Shown here in pieces: positions 22,501-33,927 of a DNA stretch of 64,000 nt (the first letter of the stretch is position 1; every line of letters starts with the position of its first letter). The stretch is from Combretum micranthum (lineage: Eukaryota > Streptophyta > Magnoliopsida > Myrtales > Combretaceae). The notes below the pieces were generated by a model. That model did not search any database, was not told the origin of the DNA, and saw only the letters and a list, made by a program, of their open reading frames with translations. The DNA lies in NCBI GenBank assembly GCA_024138025.1, contig JAMXBD010003369.1:59901-123900 (forward strand), read 5' to 3'. A program made the position numbers and the translations under genes.

Positions 22501-25500
22501 TCAAAACTTGAAAAACATACCTGATTCCTCAAACAAACTGGGGTATTTCTACCACATCTCGCTTTCCGCCTCCCAAGTTGCCTCATCGTGCGAGTGATTC
22601 CTCCAAAGAACTTTAACATATCTGATTTCATTATTTCTCAACTTTTGAACCTTTCGTTTAGAATCTACACTGGATGTTCTTCATAAGTGAGGTTCTCCTT
22701 CAACCACTGATTCCAATTCCACAACTTGATCCGGGTCTGCTACATGCTTTCGAAGAATGGAAATGTGAAAAACATTGTGCACCCTAGATAGATTCGATGG
22801 TACAGCAAGGCAGTACGACAAATCTACAACTCGTTCAAGTACTTCAAATGGACGAATATACCGGAGGCTTAACTTTCCTTATAAGTGAATTTTGTGAATA
22901 CTCTTGGAAGGGTTTACCTTTAAGTACACATGATCTCCCATTTGGAACTCAAGAACCCTCCTTTTTAGATTTGCCTAACTCTTTTTTTGATCTTATGCCT
23001 CCTTCATTCATTGTTGGATGACTCATACCTTATCAGTGGCATCTTGTACAAGATCCGATCCAAGGACCAATTTCTCCACATCATCCCAAAACAATGGGGA
23101 TCTACACTTTTGTCCATATAAAGCTTCATAAGGTGGCATTTTAATTATTGAGTGATAACTGTTGTTGTAAGCAAACTCCACTAAGGGTAAGTGTGCTTCC
23201 CAACTTCCTTTAAAATCCATCACACACGCTCAAAGCATATCCTCTAAGGTTTGTATGGTTTGCTCAAACTGTCCATCGGTCTAAGGATAATATGCCATGC
23301 TAAAGTGCAACTTAGTTCTCCTACACTTTTGCATGCTTCCCCAAAACTTGAACACAAACCTTGGGTCTTGATCTGATACGATCTCAGCTGGTACTCCATG
23401 TAAACGAACGATTTCCTTTATGTAGAACAAGTCATACTTATTGGTAGGAAGTGAGTAGACTTGGTTAACCAATCTACTATAATCCATATAGCATCATGCC
23501 CTGTTGGTATTTTTGGCAACTTACACACAAAATCTATGGAACTCTAATCCCACTTCCATTCTGATATTGGCAAAAGCTTCAGCAATCCTCCCGGCCTTTG
23601 ATGCTTTACTTTCAGTTGCTGGCAAATCGGGCACTTCAACATAAATTCGGCCACATCCCATTTCATTCCATTCCACCAATAATGTCTTTTGAGATTTTGA
23701 TACAATGTCGTTTCTCCCGGGTGTATCGTATACCCAAAATTATGAGCTTCACTCATGATCTCCTTCCTCGTCTCCTCATTACTCGGCACACAAAGTCGTT
23801 CCCTCATCCTTATCACATCCTCGTCATCCACTGTGAAGTCAGTGCATTTTCCTTCTTGAACTTCCTTCTTTATTCTTTGTATTATCTCATCTTAGCGATG
23901 ACCTTCTTGATTATTTCCACTAAAGTGGGTTCCATCACTAAATTTGCTATCTCTCCCTCGATATTTCCTCCCATGAACTCAATGCTTAATCTTTCAAACT
24001 CCTTTACTATCTCCTTTTGTTTGGTGAGCAAGGCTGCAACTTCTTCATGATTCTTACGACTTAAGGCATCGACGATCGTATTCACCCTTCTCGGGCAATA
24101 ATTAATCCCCAAGTCATAATCCTTGATCAACTCGAACCATTTCCTTTGTCTCATGTTCAACTCCTTTTGTGTGAACAAATACTTAAGGCTCTTGTGATCG
24201 GTATAGATCTTGCACCTTTGTCTATAAAGATAGTGCCACCATATCTTTAAGGCGAATACCATTGCGGCTAGTTCCAAGTCATGTGTCGGGTAATTTGGCT
24301 CATGTGGCCTTAGCTGTCGCAAAGCATAGGCAATCTTTCCCATCTTGCATGAGTACATATCCGATTCCATTTCTCGATGCATCGCTATGAACTGTGTAGG
24401 GCTTCTTAGGATAGGTTAGGTTAGAACCAAGATTGATCAGATTGGAGCGGAAACAAGCCTTTGCTTAAGCTCTTGAAAACTTTGGTCTCTCTTTTCCATG
24501 CATATATTCTATTCATTCTTTTAGGTAGTTGGGTCAAGGGCTTAGCTATCTTGGAAAATCCTTAACAAATTCCTATAATAACCAGTTGAGACCCAAAAGC
24601 TTCTTACTTCTGTTATTGTCTTAGGTAGCCTCTAATTCACATTACTGCATTTATCTTCTTAGGGTCCATAGATATGCCTTCTCCTGATTACTACATGTCC
24701 CAAAATGAAATCCTATCCAACCTATGTTATATTGGAAACTTGGCATACAACTTGGTCTCTTAAGGTTTACAATGCTATGAGCAGATGTTCCTCTGTTTCT
24801 CACGCGTTTTCGAGTAGATATGGATATCATCAATAAAAACTATAACACATTTATCCAACAATGGCTTATTATACTCGGTCATCAGATCCATAAAAGCAGT
24901 AGGAGCATTCGTTAACCCAAAAGACTTACCATGAACTCCATAATGTCATAACGAGTCCGGAAAAGTTGTCTTTAGTTACATCTTCCGGCTTGACTTTCAA
25001 TTGATGGTATCCCGATCGAAGATCAATCTTTAAAACACACTTGCTCCTTGTAATTGATTAAAGAGATTATCAATCATAGGAAGTGGATACTTATTCTTGA
25101 TTGTAACTTTGTTCAACTCTTAGTAATCACACATAACCTCATCGATCCATCTTTCTTCTTAACAAACAAAACCGTAGCATCCATGGTGACACACTTGGCC
25201 TTATGAATCCTTGATCCGAAGCTCTTATAATTGTTTCTTTAACTCCCTTAGCAATTGGAGCATGAGGTAAGGCGCTTTAGATATTAGTCTGTGTTTGGTG
25301 CCAAATCGATCTCTCGCTTCGGGGGTATTCCCAATAGTTCATCAGGGAAAACATCTGGAAACTCATTGACAAAACTGGACATATCTTCAACTCGAGGTAA
25401 CTCTCACTCTTCTCTATTGCATTAAAGGAACTTTTACCTTTGGTTCATCTTCCCCATCTAGAAGTAGTTCAAGAACTTAACTTAGTTCCTCTCCAAAATT

Positions 25501-25852
25501 GATGTTTTCTCCATTAAATTCAACATCATTTCCATCAAGATCTTAAACTCCACTTTCTTCCTCTGCAATCTACAACAGCTTTAGCAAAGGTTACCAACTC
25601 ATACACAAAATCACTCCATATTTACTCATTTTCAAAACAATCAAATCAATTGTGTGATGTCCTTGAACTTACTATCGGACAGTCCATAACACTTCATGGT
25701 CGTCATAACACTTCGGCTAGAGTCTTGACACAATAACAAGAGGTGGTGGTGGCAATTGGAAGCCAACTTGTCTCGCAAACCAAATGATAATGAGTGTGTG
25801 GCTCTATTTCTAATAGGGTATAAGCAATCGTCTTAGCTAACTAGTATGTGTC
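22501..25852 (-). pseudogene. pol: G1 pol (protease, RT, RNase H, integrase, chromodomain), degenerate
   Basis: The region is 3352 nt, almost the same as the 3354 nt of G2 pol. In order on the minus strand: a damaged protease start after 25852; RT remnants at 24.4-25.4 kb; RNase H and linker at 23882-24382 ([39 protein letters not shown]). The integrase zinc finger follows at 23544-23831 (HNFGYTIHPG ... CPICQQLK), then the integrase core (IVSDQDPRF, and VEFAYNNSYH at 23023-23223). The chromodomain is at 22501-22680 (IRYVKVLWRNH, EATWEAE), with a stop at 22501-22503. Many stops and frameshifts mean no active polyprotein. Chromodomains in such integrases are thought to guide insertion to chromatin. 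Confidence 0.85.
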
Positions 25853-26007
25853 CTGCTTTCCACACTGCTAATTACTATCCCAAACCATTCTAGTCTATTC
25901 TCTTATCATCTTCTTAGATTACTACACTTGTTTTCCCTTTGCTAGTTCTTGAGTCAAAAACAGTTCATAATCAACTAAAAATCAGAAACAAGGGTTAAAA
26001 GACTAAC
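25853..26007 (-). other. Candidate spliceosomal intron between gag and pol in G1
   Basis: On the minus strand gag ends ...CTCGTGAGAG|GTTAGTC, where the gag stop TAG sits within GTTAGT. At the other end ...GGAAAGCAG|GACACATAC opens the protease. Removing these 155 nt joins Gag (LVRG) directly to the protease leader (HI...). G2 has the same arrangement with 159 nt. This is a prediction from sequence only. Confidence 0.5.
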
Positions 26008-27409
26008 CTCTCACGAGTTCAAAATCTTGGCCATCGTCCTCCTCGAGAGTAGCAAATTCACAGTCTTTGTCCTCAACTTCTTCACAAACCTATTGTCCCT
26101 CCAGATTGTATATCCTCATGCCATGCATAGCCGATCCAGAACGGCTGCCAAAATTTCCACTATTCCTATTCCCGGGCCTTGCCGAGAATGATCCTCTAAA
26201 TTTCTTGGTTGGGGCACCCGTCCTCTGTGGGCACTCATTGGCAAAGTGTCTAACTTGCTTGTAGACATAACAGGTAATGGTGGCCTTCTTTGGACACTTA
26301 GAGATCTTATGACTTGCATCACCACAGAAATAGCATTTGTCTCTCAGCTACGGACACCTCTTAGGGTAGTGGTCTCCCTTGCACTTCCAGCAACTTATGG
26401 ACTTAGGAGTGATCTTTCTCCTATTTCCCCCCGTAATTCCCTTGAAGCCATGGAATGACTTGAACCTTTTCTGAGGATACCCTGAACTTATCCCCCCATG
26501 AAACTTTCTTCCAAACACTGAGGGTGTCCTCTTTGTAGCCTTTGTCTTTCTCTTCTTGGCCCTTTCAACGATCCGGGCTCTCTCAACCAATTCCCTAAAA
26601 GTCTTGATGTTGAACTCCTCAAGTCTCATTCTCATGTCCTCATCTAAGCCATTCAAGAAAATTTACCTCTTTAATTCCTCATTATATTTGTACAAGTCCG
26701 GGGCATACTGGAGTAGCTAATTGAAGTCGGTCTCATATTGCTCCATCGTGTGGCTTTTGTGATATATGTAGAAAATCCACACTATACTGTACCTGGAGGC
26801 TTTCGGGGAAGTAAGTCGAGGAACTCGTAGCGGAACATCTCCATGTAATAGGTGGCATAAGCTCCTCCTCTTAGATTCCTACCATACTCTTACATTCAGC
26901 CTTAACATGTAAGTGCCATAATAGCTCTCAAATGGTGGGGTACTTCAAAAGCATCAAATGACCGCTCCACTTAAGCTAACCATCCTCAGCTCATTAGTTT
27001 TCTAAAGGCTCCCTCAAAGTATCTGTTACTCGTTTGAACTCGGGTAAGGAGCTTTTTGACGGCCTTGATGATGGTGGTGGAGGTAAGGTATGGTGGGGGA
27101 GTACGTGCCTTCGTGCATTGGCATAGCTATAGATGCTTGTTGTGCTGAGGGTGGGGGAGTTGGTGTGGAGATGAAGTAGGAATAGGAGCAAGATCTGGCA
27201 AGTTTTATCAATGCCTCAAGCACTTGTGCTAGTTGCCCTAAAGTCGCTTACAAAGCGGCTTGAGCATCGGCCACTGGTGGATTTAGTGGTGGCGCCGCTT
27301 GTTGTTCTCCGTCCCAATTTGGTTGATTAGATGCACTCTACTCTTGTTGCCTTCTTCCTCTACCACGGTTGTTTTATGTTTTATTTGGTTTAGTAAGCAA
27401 TCTTCCCAT
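26003..27409 (-). pseudogene. gag: G1 gag (capsid/nucleocapsid), with stops
   Basis: An ATG at 27407-27409 opens MGRLLTKPNK, then a basic GRGRRQQ stretch, a Pro/His-rich region and a damaged capsid core (GTYMLRLNVRVW). After it comes FLNGLDEDMRMRLEEF at 26348-26656. There are three zinc knuckles in a row: CWKCKGDHYPKRC (one residue short of CX2CX4HX4C), CYFCGDASHKISKC, and CYVYKQVRHFANEC (second Cys lost). A shared SAMHGMRIYNLEGQ motif precedes an acidic tail. The stop is at 26003-26005, inside the donor-like GTTAGT. In-frame stops in the first half break it. Gag would form the retrotransposon particle and bind RNA. Confidence 0.8.
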
Positions 27410-27767
27410 AATATTATTAACATTTTAAATTGAGTTTCGAAAACGTCAGAAATTCTTGTGCAAGCAAGTAATACAAATGCAAAGTATAATTTGAGAAATT
27501 AATTAAGAGAAATCTCAAATTCATAAAACATAACATAATTTTCATTGAAACTTTAAATTGTGGGTACGTAGTCTCTTACAACGAAATTGAAAACAAAGCA
27601 CAACAAAAACAACATAATCAAAGCAACAATAACAAGCAACATCCTGAAAACAACAAAAGCTACTATGACCTATCTCTCAAGGTCGAGACTACAAAATTCA
27701 GCTTGGACCTGTGGGTCAAAACATAAGTCTCGCTTCCTTCCTTCTACCTTCACATTCTCTTTTCTCC

Positions 27768-28395
27768 CTTAACTTAGGGGGGATGGGGCATCACCCAGGT
27801 TCCTACTTGATGAACCACGATTCCTTTTCTTTTTTGAACTGAAGAAAGTACATCCTTCTCTTGCGAACTGCTTCTTCATCTTCATCTTCTCCATTCTCAT
27901 TTCCCTCCACTAGGCTGGTGGCCACAACCTCTATCTCGTTCACTCCTTCGTCATGGTATTAGAAACCAATTTGACTTGGCGATGGTGGCTGGGCCATATC
28001 AGCTAGTGGTGGTATCATATCCCCGTACACTCCCCACCAAAAGAAGTGGCTTTAGGCATCGGCTTGAAGCCAACCGTGTGATCCCCAACGAGTGTGAGCA
28101 TAAACAAACAGATGTCCAATTGGGTTCCAAGTCTGAAAATAAGGAAACATCGGCTTCTTCATTTCTTAACACAAAGGTAGCTTCTTGCAACATGGGTTGC
28201 CCTAACCTATGAACAGCGATTCTCTCTAGCGCATAAATCACTTCGAGTTCTAACCAATACTTCCTTCATATAGGAAAGTATCACATTTCTCGAATTGACC
28301 TAGGGCAGCCAACCAGAGCAAATTCCTCACATAAGACCCTAATTCTTAAGTGGTATTCGACCAAAGACTCCTCGAGTCATTTGTGTATCGCTTTG
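27768..28395 (-). pseudogene. Pre-gag leader ORF of G1 (conserved with G2), broken
   Basis: Between PBS and gag the minus strand encodes SLVEYHLRIRVLCEEFAL, then IYALERIAVHRL and EATFVLRNEE (27999-28241), ending near RKRRMYFLQF. Each piece has a counterpart in the same order in the G2 leader (MVEYRLRLRELCEDFAL; IYTLERIMVDYG; EATFILKSGG; RKRRM). Conservation between two diverged families argues for a real protein. Frameshifts and stops break it here. I do not recognise a domain; the 'VEY.LR.R.LC..FA' part loosely recalls gag capsid text. Function unknown. Confidence 0.5.
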
Positions 28396-28587
28396 CCGCT
28401 AAGTAGGCTTCAGCAAGTGTGAGCTATTCACAAAAAGAGGAAAGGATTATAAGTGTAAAACTTAAGCTACCCATTTCACTCTATCTAAGTCTTTCTTATT
28501 TTATTTTTCATCCTATCTTAGTCTTTTATTTTTATTTTTTGCTTCTTAAGTCTATTAATCATACTTATGATTACAACTCTTGACCAT

Positions 28588-28599
28588 GCTTTGATACCA
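28588..28599 (-). other. Primer-binding site of G1 (initiator Met tRNA type)
   Basis: The minus strand reads TGGTATCAAAGC, one base away from the common plant iMet primer site TGGTATCAGAGC. It lies eight bases from the 5' LTR end. Confidence 0.85.
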
Positions 28600-28607
28600 A
28601 CTTAAAC

Positions 28608-31600
28608 TTTCACGCCCTAAAGGATACCATAAACGCGACAGTCCACCACACTCAATATTTAAACTCAAGTATGACTACCTTAGTCATCCCATGAGTTTAG
28701 ACACCGGGTGTAAGGCTTACTTTCACCATGTAGGGAACGTTACTTTTAATCGAAATAGCTTAAGAAGACATACATAAGCAATAAGTATATAAATGATTAG
28801 TTATATTCAAATTTAGTCTATTACCAAGATCTAAAGGGCATACCCTCGTAAAAAATAATAAGAGTCTTTAAAGTCCACAAAATGTCTCTTTGCAACACAC
28901 GAATAACTAAGGAGATTCGATTAGAAGTCTACGCCTAACGTTTAGGTCCCGAATTCTCCAAAAAGCTCCTTAATTTCCCAAAAATCTGTTTATGAGAAAA
29001 GTGGCCTCTTGGGGATAGCCATAAATAATTATACTGCAATAGAAAACTGTGAGGGTATAAGCTTACGAGCTTAGTGAGTTTTGCTTCAAAATTAAATACT
29101 CAATCAAAAATAGGGCAAACAAGTTATATTGAACAATCATATGAAATGCACATGTATGAGAGCATACAATACATAAGACTTTTCAGGAGTCCTATGTTGA
29201 ATGGATTTATGCCCACCATTCGGGGTTAGGTGTTTCAGGCCCTTACGACCATAGATTTTAGTTTTTCTCTCATTTATTTAGTGGTTGTTTCAAGTGTCCA
29301 CCCACTCATTAATTACGTAGTTGATTTAAGTGCCTACTCCACTTCTATTTCAATTTAGGCGACATCGTGCCGATAACCGAGTTTTCAGGTCCACTCGTTG
29401 CCTAGCTATTATGCCTTTTTCCCACAACGGTATAACAACGAATGTATTGTGACTGAATATATGTTATTCACGGACAATTTAGTTATATGGCCATGGCATA
29501 TTATTTAAGTGAATTATAGGCGATCGAAGAGATTTCAGATACTTCAATTCTATACTAAATCATATAAATATTTATAACAGTTCCCATTTTGATATTCTTA
29601 TCATCAATTCAATCAATTAGAATTCACATGTACATTCTGATTTTATCTTGTCTTAATTCTAATGCCACTATCATTACAAGCAAAATCATAAGCATGTAAT
29701 TTAAAGAAAGTGAACTCACTTTGCCATGGCTCGAAATTTCTCTCAATTGTAATAGTCCTCGGGAAGGTCTAGTTCGTCTCCCAAGTCTCCTAAAAAAAGA
29801 AATACCTCCAATGAGTATTTTTATAAAGTTTAAATAAACTTATAAATTCTATTCTAATAAGTTCGTCAAAGTTCACCTAGGAAGAAATTCCAACTTAAAA
29901 TAGCCGTAATTTGATCATTTTAACTTGAAATTTCGTAATTAAGCTATCGATTTCTATGTACTTCGAAAGATTTATCCATTTATGATGTTATTACTTAGTT
30001 TTGAAAAATTTTATGCATTGTAAGGCTCGGATTAGATCTAATCGGTAGCTAAAAATTGCATTTCGAAATCATTTTGTGAAAATTGTATTGTTCCTACAAA
30101 GAATATTATATGTGCATATAATATCAAGAAGTTATTATCATGGATGACATGATATGAGCTATATATATGTATATTCTTGATGATATTTGATTAAAAAGAA
30201 TCTTTAGATAACTTTCACTTTGCAAAAATTTCAAGAACACTTGATTGAGAAAAACTAGCTTTATTCCTTTGAAAATCAACCTTAGTTTTACAAAGATAAA
30301 GCTTTCATGACCTATATGTCTAATACCCCATTATCTTAATAGAATTATTCATTTAGGAGTTGGAAAATAGATGTTTGAATAGGGGTTTTGCCTAGTTACT
30401 AATTTCACAAAATTTTTAGGAATGATAATATTGTTTGATTTATGTTTTGAAACTTTTCCTTGTTTTAGGATTATACTTTGATAAAATGCACTTATCTTTA
30501 TCAAAATAAAGTCTTTATTATATCTATTTCCTAAGGATTCTATTTTTCTATTAAAATCCTCATTTTGATAATTGGAAATAGGTGTTTAAGTCGGGGTCAT
30601 TTCCAAATCCGAATTTTATAGTTTGTTATTGAGATTATTTCTTGTATAAAACTCATTTAATATTTCTAAAACTAAGTCCTAACCAAACCTACTCCTTAAG
30701 GCTTCTATTTCTTTAATAAAACTCTTTTTTGGGGTTAGAAAATCGGTGTTTACATATTAACCTTTCCTTATTACGAATTTTAAGTTTTTGTTGGGGTTGA
30801 TGCATAGTGCTAACATAACTTTTGTAAACTTTTCTTATTTTTGAAATATCTCTTAGTAGATCTAAGATTTACTTCCCAAAACCATTTTTTTATGATATCT
30901 ATTCCCTAAGCCATTCATATTTAATGTAAAATACTCATTTTAGAGTTGGAAAATAGGTTTTTAAAATAGGGTTCTTTTTAAATCCGAATTTCCAAAAATC
31001 ATTTTTGTTGAAACTAAAATAGATCTTGAACTTTTTAACATATTCTCATTATTATCATACTACTACAAGTCTTTTATGTACATAAGACAAAAAATCTATG
31101 GCATTTATGTACTCAAAACAAATAGATCTAGCATATCATGTAATTCATGAATGCAAATACACATGAACATTATTTAGATGAGGTTAATAAAAGAATATAG
31201 GCACAAAATAACAATAATAACAATATATAACAATAATATAGCAAAATAATAACAAAACAACTTAAATATAGAGATCCACAACATGATGGCAAGAATATCA
31301 TGCTTAAGTGTTTCCATGTCCCTAACATAAAGCTCATGGGGATTTTAGTGAAACCACACATGTATGATCTTACCATTACAAGTTTTATTGTGGTAGAGTT
31401 TAGATCTATTACCTATTGAATGTTTGGAGTAAGAAAAACTTGAAGAAAAAGAAGTGTGTGTATGTGTGTGTATGGGGAGAGGGTCATGGAAAAGAGAGGA
31501 AAAGAGAGGAGAGAAAAGCTTTTTTCAAAAATTTGATTTTTAGGAAAGAGAAAGAAAAGTGTAAAGTGTATGGCTTCAAGGTGTTTATATAGAAAAGGAA

Positions 31601-32306
31601 ATTAGGGTTTGTGTAGCTAACAAATTGAAGAAAAATCAAATGATTGAGAGAGAGGACAAAGGGGGGGGATGCGCATTTTGGGGTTTAGAGGGAGAGAGAG
31701 AGGGTTTGATTATTTTATTTAATAAAATTCAAATTTAATAAATAATTTAAGTAATAAAATGTATTGGAAAAGTAAATTTGTAAGGAAAATGATGCAAGAT
31801 TATAAGAATAGGTTGTAATGATGTAAGAATTGGGTATGGTTGGTTTTACTTGTGAATAGTGTTATTAGAAATCAAAAAGTATTAGACAATTAAATTACTG
31901 AAGCAAAAAAAAAAAAAATACAAGTAAAAATCGCAATATCAGATATTTTTGGTTACCAAAAAATTATATAACTGATATAATTGGAAATCTTATGAAATTA
32001 TGAGTCCAACGATACTAATTATATATTCTTGGTATCCTAAGTCCTAGGATATGCTTTTCAAAGTCTGTATCTGATTGGGTTCGAAATAGGCAAAAAATTT
32101 ACCAATATTATATTTTTAAGTATCCTAACATTATTATGAACCAATCTATACTCTTTACTCGTATTTTTGACTTCTTGGTTTAAGTACATGGGATTGTCAG
32201 ATCTAAACTGCTAGGGTTTCCTAAGGATTTGTTGGCCTAGGGTTTCCGGTTGATTTCCCGATTTAGAGTTTAAGCTTGAAATTACCTTAAAAATTAGGGG
32301 TTTACA
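28608..32306 (-). repeat. 5' LTR of G1 (3699 bp)
   Basis: It starts with a mutated terminus (tttcacgccc for tgtcacgccc) and ends aggggtttaca. It matches 18766-22471 throughout, with scattered substitutions and small indels. Confidence 0.93.
31584..31591 (-). promoter_or_regulatory. TATA box, G1 5' LTR
   Basis: The minus strand reads TTCTATATAAACACC. Transcription from here would leave roughly 3 kb of R-U5 before the PBS. The transcription start itself is not visible. Confidence 0.6.
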
Positions 32307-32365
32307 ACGGGTATGACTAATCCAACGTTTTTCTTACTATGATAAATAGGTAAAACAATCTTATA

Positions 32366-32790
32366 GGAACACGACATATGCACGAGAGATCATATCATAT
32401 CGTGCTTCTTACTGATCCAAATAGAGATACTGACATCTCGTAAGCACAGCATAAAAACAGGGTATCATATTGCTTCGTGTTAATTTCTGTTTATTATACA
32501 CACCACTCACTAAGAAAAACACTACACAAACATGAGTGATTCATCCCATCGTGTTTCTTACTAATTAATGCAAAAATGAAATCTAGAAAAACACGACATC
32601 AACATGACCATGTCTATCATACCGTGCTTCTTTCTGTTTTCTATAGAACTAGTAAGATTAGGAAATATGGTTGAAACACGACACGATGTTTATCCTTCAT
32701 GCTTCTCTCTATAAGAAACTTATTACATATTTTTAGTGTAGCATGGGGATTACATGACAGTTTCTACCTGATCGTATTTCTTTCTATTTT
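32366..32790. repeat. Array of about six degenerate CACGA...TCGTG units in Athila A
   Basis: Units of roughly 60-100 bp repeat the pattern acacgacat..gcacga, then atcatatcgtgcttctt. Examples begin near 32370, 32430, 32525, 32588, 32675 and 32735. CACGA and TCGTG words within a unit are reverse complements and could pair. The same units fill much of the A LTR (35055-35640; 8020-8170 plus 13520-13930). Confidence 0.6.
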
Positions 32791-32851
32791 TTATATTAAA
32801 AAAACTTTCTTCTATTTTAGTGCTCATTTTCCATAAAATGTATTAGACTCA

Positions 32852-32880
32852 ATATATATATATGTGTGTGTGTGTGTGTA
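32852..32880. repeat. TA/TG microsatellite
   Basis: (AT)n passes into (GT)n. Confidence 0.9.
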
Positions 32881-33087
32881 AAAAGAAAACAAAAAGATTA
32901 AAAACAAATGTTTTACAAGTTAGACATGGTTGCCTCCCAAGTAGCACTCTTTTAACGTCACTAACTTGACATAATTCTTCTATCCATCAGGGTCCCATGG
33001 AAACATGTCCCATTCCCATAATTCTAAAGGACCTAAAGAAAATTTTTTTCTTGGTGGATGATGGTCTAGCTTTGGTTGAAATTTTCC

Positions 33088-33672
33088 TTAACATTTTAAC
33101 TTAAGTTTAATAAAGGAAGAAGTTTTTAAACAAAGTGCCTGTGAAAACTTAACTAGGTATTCTAAAAACTTTTGACATTTTCTCTTAATGTCTTCTTTTT
33201 CCAATTCTATCTCTTCATTCAAATTTAGAGGGGGATCTAAAACATAAAATTCTAATTGATGATCATCCTTTCCACACTCATGATCTAGGATCAAAGACTT
33301 ATCTCTTACTGTTATCTTTTCATGAAGCAATTTCCATCTTAAGAACTGATGTTCACTACTAAATCTTCTTTTTTAAGTCTCCTTCATTTTCAGAAAAATT
33401 TATTTCAATTGTTTGGCTATCAACCTCTATCCTATTTACCTAAATCTCCTCTTCATCACTACTAAATCACCTACACTATTCTTTAGATCGCCTATAAAAT
33501 TGGAGCATGATTGCTCATCTCCTAGCAAACGAGGTCGGTTAATGCAAGGGGGCGAATCACAGAAAAATGGATTAAGGCACTCACATGAAGGTGATTTATT
33601 CCCACAATACCAACACACTAAATTATTGTAGTATGTGGGTATATGTTCCTCATAAATATAGGTACATAACAA
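33088..33672 (-). pseudogene. Unidentified ORFs next to the PBS of Athila A
   Basis: Two minus-strand reading stretches lie where gag should start. The first (33436-33672) is Cys-rich: CWYCGNKSPSCECLNPFFC then SPPC. The second (33088-33330) reads ECGKDDHQLEFYVLDPPL and a Lys/Glu-rich part. They lie in different frames with stops between, so together they are a broken gene or two small ones. Neither resembles gag, protease or RT. About 80 bp downstream, at 32930-33010, the words VKLVTLKECYLGGNHV look like the sequence that follows pol in Athila-type elements. I cannot name a function. Confidence 0.35.
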
Positions 33673-33903
33673 CAGCTATTCTCATGACTTCACCAATGAT
33701 ACTCCTTATTTTAATCGATAACCATCATATACTAAATTAGCACAAAAGTCTCCCAATCCTAAATCAAAAGTACAATCAAACAAGAAGAGTAAGGAAAACA
33801 AAAGAAAGAAGGAATACATATTCAATTAACACATAAATGGATAGATTAGTAAAAGAAAAATTGAGTAGATTAATAAAGGTTAAAGCATTCCTAATATTGT
33901 TGA

Positions 33904-33921
33904 TCCCTGGCAACGGCATCA
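33904..33921 (-). other. Primer-binding site of Athila A
   Basis: The minus strand reads TGATGCCGTTGCCAGGGA, a mutated form of the Athila-group site TGGCGCCGTTGCC.GGGA (usually attributed to tRNA-Asp). It lies six bases from the LTR and fixes the orientation of A. Confidence 0.75.
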
Positions 33922-33927
33922 AAAACT

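Larger units (their letters stand above)
18766..32306 (-). mobile_element. Chromovirus-type Ty3/gypsy retrotransposon G1, 13.5 kb, with broken ORFs
   Basis: Long LTRs (18766-22471 and 28608-32306) enclose 6.1 kb with, in element order: PBS, leader ORF, gag, gag-pol gap, pol ending in a chromodomain, and PPT. The flanks aacgg (18761-18765) and acgg (32307-32310) are a 5-bp target duplication that has lost one A. The chromodomain at the integrase end, the iMet primer site and the gag type place it with the Tekay/Del-like chromoviruses. That clade call is inferred from architecture and not from a tree. The LTRs differ at many sites, so it is clearly older than G2. It lies inside Athila A. Confidence 0.92.

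Noticed and set aside
32366..32790. CRISPR-like repeat/spacer array
   Set aside because: The units are degenerate, not identical, and lie in a plant Athila element; there are no constant-length spacers and no cas genes.
33436..33672. Cys-rich ORF of Athila A as a gag zinc knuckle
   Set aside because: The spacing does not fit CX2CX4HX4C and no capsid text is near it, so no gag call was made.
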